Source: an uncultured Ruminococcus sp.
GTDB taxonomy: Bacteria > Bacillota > Clostridia > Oscillospirales > Ruminococcaceae
DNA: 64,000 bases
Direction of reading: 5' to 3'
NCBI GenBank assembly: GCA_947627175.1
Contig: CANQVA010000004.1
Span: 62,001 to 126,000 of the forward strand
Numbering within the stretch: the first letter of the stretch is position 1; every line of letters starts with the position of its first letter. Below, piece by piece: positions 16,034 through 25,182 of the stretch. A program made the translations under genes and the position numbers. The notes under the pieces were generated by a model. The model was not told where the DNA came from and made no database searches. It saw only the letters and a list, made by a program, of their open reading frames with translations.

Positions 16034-17962
16034 ATGCTTGTTTCTTTAAATAATATAAATAAATTTTATAACGGAAATCAACTTCTGAATAATATTTCAC
16101 TGACGATTGATGAAAATGATAAAATAGGTCTTGTCGGAAATAACGGTTGTGGAAAATCTACACTTCTGAAAATAATTGTCGGTTCTGTTGAGCCTGACCG
16201 TTTTACAGAAAAGGACGGTATTATTTCAACAGCATCAAAAACAACTATAGGCTATCTTGAACAAATGGGCGGGCTTGATTCTGAAAAAACTGTAATTGAA
16301 GAAATGCAGAGCGTTTTTGAACCTGTTCACCATGCAATAGACCGCCTGCGTGAAATAGAAACAGAAATTGAAAACGGTGACAATTCATCTGCTGATGAAT
16401 ATCAGCGTCTTTCTTCATGGATTGAGGCAAATGACGGCTATAATACAGATGTTAAAATAAGAATGGTTATAAATGGTATGGGTTTCACGGAAAATGAACT
16501 TCAACGCACTGTTTCAGGGTTCAGCGGAGGTGAAAAAACACGTCTTTGCATTTCAAAACTTCTGCTTGAAGAGCCTAATCTTTTAATACTGGACGAACCT
16601 ACAAATCATCTTGATTTTAAAACGATAATGTGGCTTGAAGATTACCTACGTTCATATAAAGGTGCTGTTCTTATCGTATCGCATGACAGATATTTTCTTG
16701 ACCGTCTTTGTACGTCAATATGCGAAATAGAAAGGGGAACTCTTACACGCTACAGAGGAAACTATTCCGCATTTGTAAGGCAGAGAGAAGAAAACGATGC
16801 ACGCCGTACAAAAGAATATGAAATACAGAAAAAACAAATTGCAAAACTTGAAGATTACGTTGCAAAAAATCTTGTACGTGCTTCAACTACTAAAATGGCA
16901 CAAAGTAAGCGTAAACAGCTTGAAAAAATGGAACGTGTTGAAAAGCCCGTCCATGAAACAAGAATGGCAAAAATTCATTTTACTTATCCGATAGAACCAC
17001 CGCTTGACGTTCTTAAAGTAAAAAATATTGATATATCAGTAGGAGAAGGAAATTCACGGAAAACTCTTGTTGATGAAATCAGTTTTGAAGTCCGTAGGGG
17101 TGAAAAAGTCGGAATAATCGGTGATAACGGTATAGGAAAGTCAACACTTCTGAAAATTATTCAGGAGAAAATGACACATAAGGGTATTGTACATTGGAAC
17201 AGTAATATTAAAATATCTTACTTTGAACAGGAAAGCACTAATCTTAACAATGAAATGACCGTCATGGAAGAAATTCACAGCCGTTACCCGTCAATGTCTG
17301 ATTTAGAAGTGCGTAGTCTGCTTGCACAGGTGAGACTTACAGGTGAAAACGTTTTCAAGGAAACAGGAGTTATCAGCGGTGGAGAACGTGCTAAACTCTG
17401 TTTTGCGATTATGATGCAGGAACATGGAAACGTCCTTATCCTTGACGAACCGACAAATCACCTTGACCTTTCGTCAAAAGAGGCAATAGAAGAGGCTCTT
17501 ACCGAATATACAGGAACAGTTATTTTTGTGTCACATGACCGTTATTTGTTGAGTAGAATTGCAGACCGCCTTATTGAACTTAAAGACGGCACATACAGAT
17601 GCCATAGTTACGGATTTGAAAAATATCTTGATGTACTCCGTGAAGAACAGGCGGAACAGAAAAGAATTGCCGATGCGGAAAAATTTGCAAAGTCGGCAGA
17701 ACTTGCCAAGGAAAAGGCTGTAAAAACATATCGTAACAAACAGCAGAGAAGTGCCGACGCTGCCCGAAAAAACGAAATGAAACGCCTTGAAAAAGAGATA
17801 GACGACTTGCAGGCGGAAATAGATATTCTTACAAAAGAAATATCAGAAGAAGAAGTCTACAGCAATTATGAACTTATGAATTCAAAGTGTTCAGAAATTG
17901 AACGCCTGAAACAGCAGATAGACGAAAATTTTGACAAACTCGTTGAACTCGAAGAACAGTGA
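16034..17962 (+). CDS. ABC-F family ATPase
   Basis: A 642-residue soluble protein with two ABC ATPase domains and no membrane helix, as in the translation-associated ABC-F class. The first domain has Walker A GNNGCGKST, signature FSGGEKTRL and Walker B LLILDEPTNHLDF; the second has GDNGIGKST, ISGGERAKL and VLILDEPTNHLDL. The P-site interaction linker between them (about residues 245-315, KRKQLEKMERVEKP) is basic and helical. A C-terminal coiled coil (about 535-642, Lys/Glu rich) resembles Uup/YdiF-type members. It probably acts on stalled or initiating ribosomes. Whether it gives antibiotic protection cannot be told from sequence. It is monocistronic. Confidence 0.92.
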   Translation: MLVSLNNINKFYNGNQLLNNISLTIDENDKIGLVGNNGCGKSTLLKIIVGSVEPDRFTEKDGIISTASKTTIGYLEQMGGLDSEKTVIEEMQSVFEPVHHAIDRLREIETEIENGDNSSADEYQRLSSWIEANDGYNTDVKIRMVINGMGFTENELQRTVSGFSGGEKTRLCISKLLLEEPNLLILDEPTNHLDFKTIMWLEDYLRSYKGAVLIVSHDRYFLDRLCTSICEIERGTLTRYRGNYSAFVRQREENDARRTKEYEIQKKQIAKLEDYVAKNLVRASTTKMAQSKRKQLEKMERVEKPVHETRMAKIHFTYPIEPPLDVLKVKNIDISVGEGNSRKTLVDEISFEVRRGEKVGIIGDNGIGKSTLLKIIQEKMTHKGIVHWNSNIKISYFEQESTNLNNEMTVMEEIHSRYPSMSDLEVRSLLAQVRLTGENVFKETGVISGGERAKLCFAIMMQEHGNVLILDEPTNHLDLSSKEAIEEALTEYTGTVIFVSHDRYLLSRIADRLIELKDGTYRCHSYGFEKYLDVLREEQAEQKRIADAEKFAKSAELAKEKAVKTYRNKQQRSADAARKNEMKRLEKEIDDLQAEIDILTKEISEEEVYSNYELMNSKCSEIERLKQQIDENFDKLVELEEQ

Positions 17963-18033
17963 TAGTTTTTTACAATTTATATACTTTGCAATTGTCGAAA
18001 TTTAACAAAAATACTTTTACACAAAAAAATATA

Positions 18034-18062
18034 TTGAAAAATTGCTGACTATATGATATAAT
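18034..18062 (+). promoter_or_regulatory. Promoter of the SCIFF peptide gene
   Basis: TTGAAA (18034-18039), 17 bases, TATAAT (18057-18062). A small leader hairpin, TCACGG (18075-18080) with CCGTGA (18087-18092), lies before the ribosome site TTGGAGG. Confidence 0.8.
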
Positions 18063-18116
18063 AATCTTAATCGTTCACGGTGAAAGCCGTGATAAAAAAT
18101 ATTGGAGGTTTATATA

Positions 18117-18254
18117 ATGAAACACATTCAGACAATTAACAAAGCTAATCTTAAAGAATCAGCTAAAAAGGGCGGTTGTGGCAAATGTCAGGCTTCATGT
18201 CAGTCTGCTTGCAAGACTTCATGCACCGTTGCTAACCAGAAGTGCGAGAGATAA
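18117..18254 (+). CDS. scfA: SCIFF ranthipeptide precursor (six Cys in forty-five)
   Basis: A 45-residue peptide starting MKHIQTINKANLKESAKKGG, followed by a core with six Cys at positions 21, 24, 28, 32, 36 and 43 (pattern CGKC, ASC, SAC, TSC, KC). This matches the SCIFF family, the most widespread ranthipeptide of Clostridia. In known cases a radical SAM enzyme links a core Cys to a Thr through a gamma-carbon thioether; here the single core Thr residues are at 34 and 37. The role of the mature product is not established. The gene has its own promoter, an excellent ribosome site and its own terminator, so the peptide should be made in excess over the maturase at 19952. Confidence 0.95.
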   Translation: MKHIQTINKANLKESAKKGGCGKCQASCQSACKTSCTVANQKCER

Positions 18255-18274
18255 GAAATTTTTCTGCATTTCCT

Positions 18275-18311
18275 TTGAGGCAGTATTGTTATAATGCTGC
18301 CTCAATTTTTT
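18275..18311 (+). terminator. Internal terminator after the SCIFF peptide gene
   Basis: TTGAGGCAG (18275-18283) pairs perfectly with CTGCCTCAA (18297-18305), then six T. Downstream genes depend on read-through or an unseen promoter. Confidence 0.9.
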
Positions 18312-18332
18312 AATCATCAAGGAGATATGCCT

Positions 18333-19937
18333 ATGGTATTTAATTGCAAAATGTGCGGAGCTAACCTTAATATAAAATCAGGTATGCGTATATGCAAATG
18401 TGAATACTGCGATTCCGTACAGACTATTCCCGACTTGAGCAGTGAGAAAAAAATAAGTCTTTTCAATAAGGCGAATGACCTGCGTTTTGCCTGCGATTTT
18501 GACAGGGCGAGTGACGTTTACAGGGACATTGTGACTGATTTTCCGGAAGAAGCCGAAGCATATTGGGGATTATGCCTATGCAAATACGGCATAGAGTATG
18601 TTGTTGACCCCGAAACGCAGAACAGAGTACCGACTTGTCACCGCACGTCTTTTGAAAAAATTCAAGATATTCCGGAATTTCGGAAAGTCCTTGAATATTC
18701 GGATACAAATTTAAGAAATATATACATACAGCTTGCGGAAGTAATTGACGGTATTCAGCAGAGAATACTTTCAATCGCAGTAAATGAAAAGCCGTTTGAC
18801 GTTTTTATATGTTACAAGGAAACAGATGAAAACGGCACACGTTCAGCAGATGCGTTGCTTGCCGAAAAACTCTATTCAGAACTTACACAACAGAATGTAA
18901 AAGTATTTTTTGCTCCTGTAACTCTTAAAGACAAACTCGGGACAGAGTTTGAACCATACATATATTCGGCTATAAATTCAGCACAAATAATGATTTGTGT
19001 CGGAACTTCTGAGGAACATTTTGACTCTGTGTGGGTCAGAAACGAATGGAGCAGGTTTATTGAACTCATGAAAAAAGACAAATCAAAAATACTTATTCCA
19101 TGTTATGAAAATATGTCTGTAAGTCAGTTGCCTATTGATTTCAGGGGATTTCAGGCACAAGATTTGTCAGAAACAAACGCTTTTGAAAACGTCGTAAAAA
19201 ATGTTAAGGAAATAATGAAAGCAAGTGAAGGGGCAAAGTCACAACTTAATATTCTTATGGAGCAATTTGAAGGACAACTTAAAAACGAACGTTCTAAACT
19301 CCGTATGCTTGAAAGTTTTCATCATCAGCAGATGAGTTATGAAAAGAAAAACGCATACAAACTTTTTAAAAAAGAGTATCTTTCGCCTGTTCTTCTGTGT
19401 GTTCTTGAATTTATTATTGTTTTTATAATTATGATTATACTCGTTACCATTGCAATATTTTATGATTTAAGTGCATTCATTGTCATATCAGGTATGTTTG
19501 TTTTTGGTTTACTGCCCTTTTTCATAGCTATGCCTTATATAAAGAAACGAAACAAAAAAGCACGTGAAGACCTTGCCCGACGGCTTGCCTATAACGAAAA
19601 CGCACCCGATTTTGACTATGGCAGTCAAAATAATGAAGTAGTTCAGTTAAGGGAATTTGCCATGAAAGATTATGAAAAAAAATATATCACAGTTCATAAA
19701 GCAGTGCTTTTGTATTTTTCATATGGTATTTTGAAATCATTTTTTAATACTTTTTTTGGGGTAATTTTATTGGATATATACCAAGTTGGTGATAATTACA
19801 TTTTTAAAATTATTTCGCTGATTTTTAATATTATTTTGCCTATTGTATTTCTTGTATTGATAATAAGGCACAACAAAAAGGTTAAAAGAGAACTTAATGA
19901 AAAGTTAGATATTATAAACAAGAAAAATAAAGTTTGA
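18333..19937 (+). CDS. Zinc-ribbon/TIR domain membrane protein
   Basis: A 534-residue multidomain protein. Residues 3-33 form a zinc ribbon with pairs C5/C8 and C23/C26. Residues 40-145 are helical and TPR-like (NKANDLRFACDFDRASDVYRDIV). Residues 152-290 are a TIR domain: KPFDVFICYKETD, AEKLYSELTQQNVKVFFAP, and SVWVRNEWSRFIELM, whose Glu matches the SxWxxxE position of the NAD-cleaving bacterial TIRs. Four hydrophobic helices follow in two pairs (about 355-410 and 450-515). I start at ATG 18333, 8 bases after AAGGAG; the upstream ATG at 18294 lies in the terminator loop. The gene ends 14 bases before the SCIFF maturase. A signalling or NADase role is inference; no partner such as ThsA is present. 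Confidence 0.85.
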   Translation: MVFNCKMCGANLNIKSGMRICKCEYCDSVQTIPDLSSEKKISLFNKANDLRFACDFDRASDVYRDIVTDFPEEAEAYWGLCLCKYGIEYVVDPETQNRVPTCHRTSFEKIQDIPEFRKVLEYSDTNLRNIYIQLAEVIDGIQQRILSIAVNEKPFDVFICYKETDENGTRSADALLAEKLYSELTQQNVKVFFAPVTLKDKLGTEFEPYIYSAINSAQIMICVGTSEEHFDSVWVRNEWSRFIELMKKDKSKILIPCYENMSVSQLPIDFRGFQAQDLSETNAFENVVKNVKEIMKASEGAKSQLNILMEQFEGQLKNERSKLRMLESFHHQQMSYEKKNAYKLFKKEYLSPVLLCVLEFIIVFIIMIILVTIAIFYDLSAFIVISGMFVFGLLPFFIAMPYIKKRNKKAREDLARRLAYNENAPDFDYGSQNNEVVQLREFAMKDYEKKYITVHKAVLLYFSYGILKSFFNTFFGVILLDIYQVGDNYIFKIISLIFNIILPIVFLVLIIRHNKKVKRELNEKLDIINKKNKV

Positions 19938-19951
19938 AAGGAAAATTTAAA

Positions 19952-21325
19952 ATGATACATAAGTATAAGTTAAACGGATTTAATATTGTTCTTGACGTGA
20001 ACAGCGGAGGCGTTCATATAGTTGATGAACTCACATATGACCTTCTTGACAACGTTGAACCGCCTTTTGAGGAGGAATGCCCCGAAAAGGCACTTAAAAA
20101 ACTTTCAAAAGTCTATGATGTTGAGGATATAAAAACCTGTTACAAGGAAATTGTCGAACTCTACAATGAAAAGATACTTTTTTCCGATGATGATTATGAA
20201 AAATATGCACAGTATTCTGTTGAATCACCTATAAAGGCAATGTGTCTTAATATTGCACATGACTGTAACTTGCGTTGTAAGTATTGCTTTGCATCTACGG
20301 GAGATTTTGGAAAGGGCAGAAAACTAATGTCATTTGAAACGGGAAAAAATGCTATTGATTTTCTGCTTGAAAAATCCGGAGAACGTCAGAATCTTGAACT
20401 TGACTTTTTCGGCGGTGAACCTTTAATGAATTTTGACGTTGTGAAACAGATTGTTGAGTATGCAAGAAGCCGTGAAACAGAGTATGGAAAAAAATTCCGC
20501 TTTACTATCACTACAAACGGACTTTTACTTGATGATGACAAAATCGACTTTATCAACAGAGAAATGTCAAATGTTGTTCTGTCCATTGACGGCAGAAAAG
20601 AAGTCAACGACTTTATGCGTGTGCGGGTTGACGGTACAGGTTGTTATGATAAAATTCTGCCTGATTTCAAAAAACTTGTTGACGGCAGAGGGGATAAAGA
20701 ATACTATGTCAGAGGAACTTTCACAAATCATAATCTTGACTTTGCAGACGATGTTTTTGCACTTTATGATGCAGGATTTGACCAGATTTCAATTGAACCG
20801 GTTGTGGGTGATTCGGACGAATACGCCCTCACTGAAAAAGACCTCCCCGACGTTTTCAATGAATATGAAAGACTTGCAAAGAGGATTATTGAAAACGAAA
20901 AGAAAGGTAAAAAATTCAACTTTTTCCACTTCATGATTGACCTCGATCAAGGGCCATGTGCTATAAAAAGACTTCGTGGCTGTGGCTGTGGAAATGATTA
21001 TGTCGCCATTACTCCCGACGGAGATATTTTCCCATGTCATCAGTTTGTCGGAATTGATGAATATAAAATGGGCAACATTGATGAGGGAACTTTTAATAAG
21101 GAAATGAAACAGGACTTTGCAAAAGCTCATATTTATACAAAACCTGAGTGTAAAAAATGCTGGGCAAAATTCTATTGCAGTGGTGGCTGTAATGCTAACA
21201 ATTATCAGTATACAGGCGATATAAGGACAGTTCACAAGCTGTCATGTCAGCTTGAAAAGAAACGTCTTGAATGTGCTATTATGATGAAAGCAGTCCGTAT
21301 TTTCGGAGAACAGGAAACAGAATAA
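19952..21325 (+). CDS. scfB: SCIFF peptide radical SAM maturase
   Basis: A 457-residue radical SAM/SPASM enzyme. The N-terminal part (1-95, VLDVNSGGVHIVDELTYDLL) is a RiPP-recognition-like domain typical of SCIFF maturases. The radical SAM core begins LNIAHDCNLRCKYCFASTG with the CxxxCxxC triad for the 4Fe-4S cluster that cleaves S-adenosylmethionine, followed by LDFFGGEPLMNF (the GGEP motif). The C-terminal SPASM region holds the auxiliary cluster ligands: GPCAIKRLRGCGCGNDY, DIFPCHQF, KPECKKCWAKFYCSGGC. It forms the thioether bridges in the peptide encoded at 18117. ATG 19952 follows AAAGGA; the TTG at 19934 overlaps the preceding stop and is not chosen. Confidence 0.95.
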   Translation: MIHKYKLNGFNIVLDVNSGGVHIVDELTYDLLDNVEPPFEEECPEKALKKLSKVYDVEDIKTCYKEIVELYNEKILFSDDDYEKYAQYSVESPIKAMCLNIAHDCNLRCKYCFASTGDFGKGRKLMSFETGKNAIDFLLEKSGERQNLELDFFGGEPLMNFDVVKQIVEYARSRETEYGKKFRFTITTNGLLLDDDKIDFINREMSNVVLSIDGRKEVNDFMRVRVDGTGCYDKILPDFKKLVDGRGDKEYYVRGTFTNHNLDFADDVFALYDAGFDQISIEPVVGDSDEYALTEKDLPDVFNEYERLAKRIIENEKKGKKFNFFHFMIDLDQGPCAIKRLRGCGCGNDYVAITPDGDIFPCHQFVGIDEYKMGNIDEGTFNKEMKQDFAKAHIYTKPECKKCWAKFYCSGGCNANNYQYTGDIRTVHKLSCQLEKKRLECAIMMKAVRIFGEQETE

Positions 21326-21330
21326 CAAAA

Positions 21331-21358
21331 ACCCCCGATAATTCGGGGGTTATTTTTT
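21331..21358. terminator. Bidirectional terminator between scfB and rpoC
   Basis: ACCCCCGA (21331-21338) and TCGGGGGT (21343-21350) form an 8-bp stem with loop TAAT; T-rich on the right and A-rich on the left, so it serves both convergent genes. It lies against the rpoC stop. Confidence 0.9.
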
Positions 21359-24300
21359 ATACTATAGGGGAAATCGGTACTGCATTGTGTTCAGCGTAAG
21401 ATTCATTTTTTACAACTTTTACATTACTGTAACACTCCATACCCGTACCGGCAGGAATAAGTTTACCAATAATAACATTTTCTTTAAGACCAAGAAGTTT
21501 ATCGCTTTTTCCTCTGATAGCCGCATCTGTGAGTGCTTTTGTTGTTTCCTGGAATGATGCTGCCGACATAAAGCTGTCAGAATTTGAAGATGCTTTTGTG
21601 ATACCCTGAAGAACAGGACTTGTCTGAACAAGCTGAAGTTCAATTTCGCCTGCATCAATTCTTGCCTGAATTTCCTCATTGATAGTAGCAATTTCCTTGC
21701 TGTCAACGAGAGTTCCGGGGAGAAGATAACTGCTTCCTGTTTCTTCAATCTTAACCTTGCGGAGCATCTGTCTTACGATAACCTCAATGTGTTTGTCGTT
21801 TATGTCAACGCCCTGCAAACGATAAACTTTCTGAACTTCGTTTATAATATAATTTTCAACAGCTTGTGTGCCGAGGATATTGAGAATGTCGGCAGGGTAG
21901 ATATTACCTTCTGTAAGACGTGTACCCTTTTCAATCTGTTCGCCTTCCTGAACTCTGATTTTAAGGTTATAAGGAATCATATAATTTTCAGATTCGCCTG
22001 TTTCATCGTTTGTAACAATAATATTCTGTGTCGTCTTAATTTCCTCAATGTGGATAGTTCCGGAGATTTTAGAGAGAATAGCTGCACCTTTTGGACGTCT
22101 GCTTTCAAAAAGTTCCTCAACACGTGGAAGACCTTGTGTAATATCTTCCGCATCAGCAGAAGCAACACCGCCCGTGTGGAATGTTCTCATAGTAAGCTGA
22201 GTACCCGGTTCACCGATTGACTGGGCAGCAATAACACCTACTGCTTCACCAACTGAAACTATATTATTGTTCGCAAGGTTAGCACCATAACACTTTGCAC
22301 ATACGCCCGTTCTTGCCTTGCATTGGAGAACAGAACGGATTTTTATTTTTTCAACGCCTGAATCAATTATTTTCTTTGCGTCGTTGTCTGTGATGAGTTT
22401 ATTTCTTGAAACAATAAGTTCACCTGTTGTATCTCTTAAATCTTCTGAAAGGTATCTACCTACAAGACGTTCAGCAAACGGTTCAACTACTTCATTTCCG
22501 TTTCTGATTTCATATACTTCAATGCCTTCAGTAGTGCCGCAATCCTCTTCACGTATAATAACATCTTGTGAAACGTCAACAAGACGGCGTGTAAGATAAC
22601 CCGAGTCGGCTGTACGAAGAGCAGTATCGGCAAGACCTTTTCTTGCACCTCTTGATGCGATGAAGTATTCAAGAATGTTAAGACCCTCACGGTAGTTTGC
22701 ACGAATAGGTATTTCAATAACTGTACCGGAAGTATTTGCAATAAGTCCACGCATTCCGGCAAGCTGACGAATCTGTGAAATTGAACCTCTTGCACCCGAG
22801 TCAGCCATCATCCATATGGGGTTATATCTGTCAAAATTTTCCTTGAGTTTCTTTGTAACTTCATCTGTGGTATTTGTCCAGAGTGAAATAATTTTCTTTG
22901 TTTTTTCCTGAGAAGAAATATAACCATACTCATATTCATTTGTAATCTGTTCAACTTCTTCATCTGCCTTTGCAAGAATTTCTTTCTTTTCGGGCGGAAT
23001 TGATGCATCACATACAGCAACCGTAAGAGCGGCACGTGTTGAATATTTATATCCGAGAGCTTTTATTCTGTCAAGAACTTCGGAAGTTGTAGTTGTTCCA
23101 TGTATTTTTATACAGCGTTCAATAATATCCGAGAGTTGTTTTTTACCTACGAGGAATGAAATTTCAAGGTCAAACTGTTTGTCGGAATTTGTTCTGTCAA
23201 CATATCCGAGATTCTGCGGAATATTTTCGTTGAAAATAAGTCTGCCGACAGTTGCGTTAATAATTTTGGAAACTTTTTTATCGCCTATATCCTTTGTAAT
23301 TTTAACTTTGATATTGGCATGAAGTGATACATCATGTTCATGATATGCCATAAGTGCTTCATTAACATCACGGAACACTTTACCCTCACCGGGTTCGCCG
23401 GGTTTATCCATAGTAAGATAATATGAACCGAGTACCATATCCTGCGACGGAACAGCAACAGGTTTGCCGTCGGAGGGTTTAAGAAGGTTATTTGCGGCGA
23501 GCATAAGGAAACGTGCTTCTGCCTGAGCTTCAGCCGAAAGCGGAAGATGTACAGCCATTTGGTCGCCGTCGAAGTCAGCATTGAAAGCAGAGCATACAAG
23601 CGGGTGAAGTTTTATTGCACGTCCTTCAACAAGAATCGGTTCAAATGCCTGAATACCGAGGCGGTGAAGCGTGGGGGCACGGTTAAGCATAACGGGGTGG
23701 TCTTTGATAACATCTTCAAGAGCGTCCCACACTTTATTGTCTGCACGGTCAATCAATTTTCTTGCACTTTTGATATTTGCAATAGCTTTTTTGTCAACAA
23801 GTCTTTTAAGAACAAACGGCTTGAAAAGTTCAAGAGCCATTTCTTTCGGAAGACCGCACTGATACATTTTAAGTTCAGGGCCTACAACAATAACAGAACG
23901 TCCCGAATAGTCAACACGTTTACCGAGAAGATTCTGACGGAAACGACCCTGTTTACCTTTAAGCATATCTGAAAGTGATTTTAATGCACGGTTATTAGGA
24001 CCTGTAACGGGTCTGCCGTGTCTGCCATTATCTATGAGAGCGTCAACAGCCTCCTGCAACATTCTTTTTTCATTTCTTACAATAATATCAGGTGCATCAA
24101 GTTCAAGCATTCTTTTAAGGCGGTTATTTCTGTTTATAACACGTCTGTAAAGGTCGTTGAGGTCTGATGTTGCATAACGTCCGCCGTCAAGCATAATCAT
24201 CGGGCGGATATCCGGAGGAATTACCGGAACAACGTCAAGTATCATCCATTCAGGCTTATTTCCCGAAAGACGGAATGCTTCAATAATCTGTAATCTTTTG

Positions 24301-25076
24301 AGGAGTTTAACTTTTTTCTGACCTGACGGAAGACCGACGAGTTCAGCCTTTAGGTCATCAGCGACTATTTCAAGGTTATTTCTCCATTCAATGTCGGGTA
24401 ATATAGCGAATTTCTGGCACTCCTCACACATACATTCAGTAGGCTTGTTGAAACAGGTTATTTTTCTGTCGCCAAGATAAATTTTTCCCATATCAATAAG
24501 ACGTTTTTTATGGGTGTCATATCTTGCGGGATCGTATTCGTTGAGGAGTTTTTTTATAGCCTCTGCTCCCATTTCCGCCTTGAAATCATCACCATACTTT
24601 TCGAGTGCTGTCAGATATTCTTTTTCAGAAAGCATCTGTTTTTTGACAAGGTCGGTATTTCCGGGTTCGGTAACTATATATTTTGTGAAGTAAAGAACTT
24701 CTTCAAGACGTTTCTGTGAAATTTCAAGTACCTGTCCGATTCTTGACGGAGTACCCTTAAAGTACCATATATGAGAAACGGGAGCGGCAAGTTCAATGTG
24801 TCCCATTCTTTCACGGCGGACTCTTGCTCTTGTCACTTCAACACCGCATCTGTCGCATATTTTGCCTTTAAAGCGGATTTTCTTGAACTTACCGCAATGA
24901 CATTCCCAGTCTTTGGTAGGTCCGAAGATTCTTTCACAGAAAAGACCGTCACGTTCAGGTTTCTGCGTTCTGTAGTTTATGGTTTCGGGTCTTTCAACAA
25001 CGCCATAAGACCAGCTTCTTATTTGTTCCGGTGAAGCAAGACCAATTTTTATTGATTCAAAAGTATTAAATTCCAA
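21357..25076 (-). CDS. rpoC: RNA polymerase beta' subunit
   Basis: About 1239 residues of the beta' subunit of core RNA polymerase. It has the N-terminal zinc finger ([20 protein letters not shown]), the active-site motif [15 protein letters not shown] that holds the catalytic magnesium, the bridge helix and trigger loop segment ([20 protein letters not shown]), and the second zinc site ([16 protein letters not shown]). I place the start at TTG 25076, seven bases after GGAGG, because the mature N-terminus [21 protein letters not shown] is the usual RpoC start; the reading frame upstream (to 25163) is open but has no homology. It is the second gene of the rpoB-rpoC operon. Confidence 0.97.
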   Translation of the reverse strand: MEFNTFESIKIGLASPEQIRSWSYGVVERPETINYRTQKPERDGLFCERIFGPTKDWECHCGKFKKIRFKGKICDRCGVEVTRARVRRERMGHIELAAPVSHIWYFKGTPSRIGQVLEISQKRLEEVLYFTKYIVTEPGNTDLVKKQMLSEKEYLTALEKYGDDFKAEMGAEAIKKLLNEYDPARYDTHKKRLIDMGKIYLGDRKITCFNKPTECMCEECQKFAILPDIEWRNNLEIVADDLKAELVGLPSGQKKVKLLKRLQIIEAFRLSGNKPEWMILDVVPVIPPDIRPMIMLDGGRYATSDLNDLYRRVINRNNRLKRMLELDAPDIIVRNEKRMLQEAVDALIDNGRHGRPVTGPNNRALKSLSDMLKGKQGRFRQNLLGKRVDYSGRSVIVVGPELKMYQCGLPKEMALELFKPFVLKRLVDKKAIANIKSARKLIDRADNKVWDALEDVIKDHPVMLNRAPTLHRLGIQAFEPILVEGRAIKLHPLVCSAFNADFDGDQMAVHLPLSAEAQAEARFLMLAANNLLKPSDGKPVAVPSQDMVLGSYYLTMDKPGEPGEGKVFRDVNEALMAYHEHDVSLHANIKVKITKDIGDKKVSKIINATVGRLIFNENIPQNLGYVDRTNSDKQFDLEISFLVGKKQLSDIIERCIKIHGTTTTSEVLDRIKALGYKYSTRAALTVAVCDASIPPEKKEILAKADEEVEQITNEYEYGYISSQEKTKKIISLWTNTTDEVTKKLKENFDRYNPIWMMADSGARGSISQIRQLAGMRGLIANTSGTVIEIPIRANYREGLNILEYFIASRGARKGLADTALRTADSGYLTRRLVDVSQDVIIREEDCGTTEGIEVYEIRNGNEVVEPFAERLVGRYLSEDLRDTTGELIVSRNKLITDNDAKKIIDSGVEKIKIRSVLQCKARTGVCAKCYGANLANNNIVSVGEAVGVIAAQSIGEPGTQLTMRTFHTGGVASADAEDITQGLPRVEELFESRRPKGAAILSKISGTIHIEEIKTTQNIIVTNDETGESENYMIPYNLKIRVQEGEQIEKGTRLTEGNIYPADILNILGTQAVENYIINEVQKVYRLQGVDINDKHIEVIVRQMLRKVKIEETGSSYLLPGTLVDSKEIATINEEIQARIDAGEIELQLVQTSPVLQGITKASSNSDSFMSAASFQETTKALTDAAIRGKSDKLLGLKENVIIGKLIPAGTGMECYSNVKVVKNESYAEHNAVPISPIV

Positions 25077-25111
25077 ACTGCTACCTCCTGCAAAATAAAT
25101 GCGGAATGTGT

Positions 25112-25162
25112 AATCCGGAATACAGAACTGCCGAAAAAATTCAGACAGTTCCGGATTCGGCA
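25112..25162 (-). other. Overlapping inverted repeats between rpoB and rpoC
   Basis: The 106-base intercistronic gap has two competing inverted repeats: AATCCGGAA (25112-25120) with TTCCGGATT (25149-25157), and TGCCGAA (25129-25135) with TTCGGCA (25156-25162). The right arms overlap, so only one hairpin can form at a time. A role in processing or in setting RpoC translation is possible. Confidence 0.5.
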
Positions 25163-25182
25163 TTCAAAAATACAAAATAGAT

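Noticed and set aside
18333-19937. Thoeris-type defence system
   Set aside because: A TIR domain is present, but there is no ThsA-like effector or other defence gene nearby, and the protein has membrane helices.
21789-22220. 143-codon rightward frame
   Set aside because: It lies entirely antisense to conserved rpoC codons, has no recognisable domain, and rpoC is certain.
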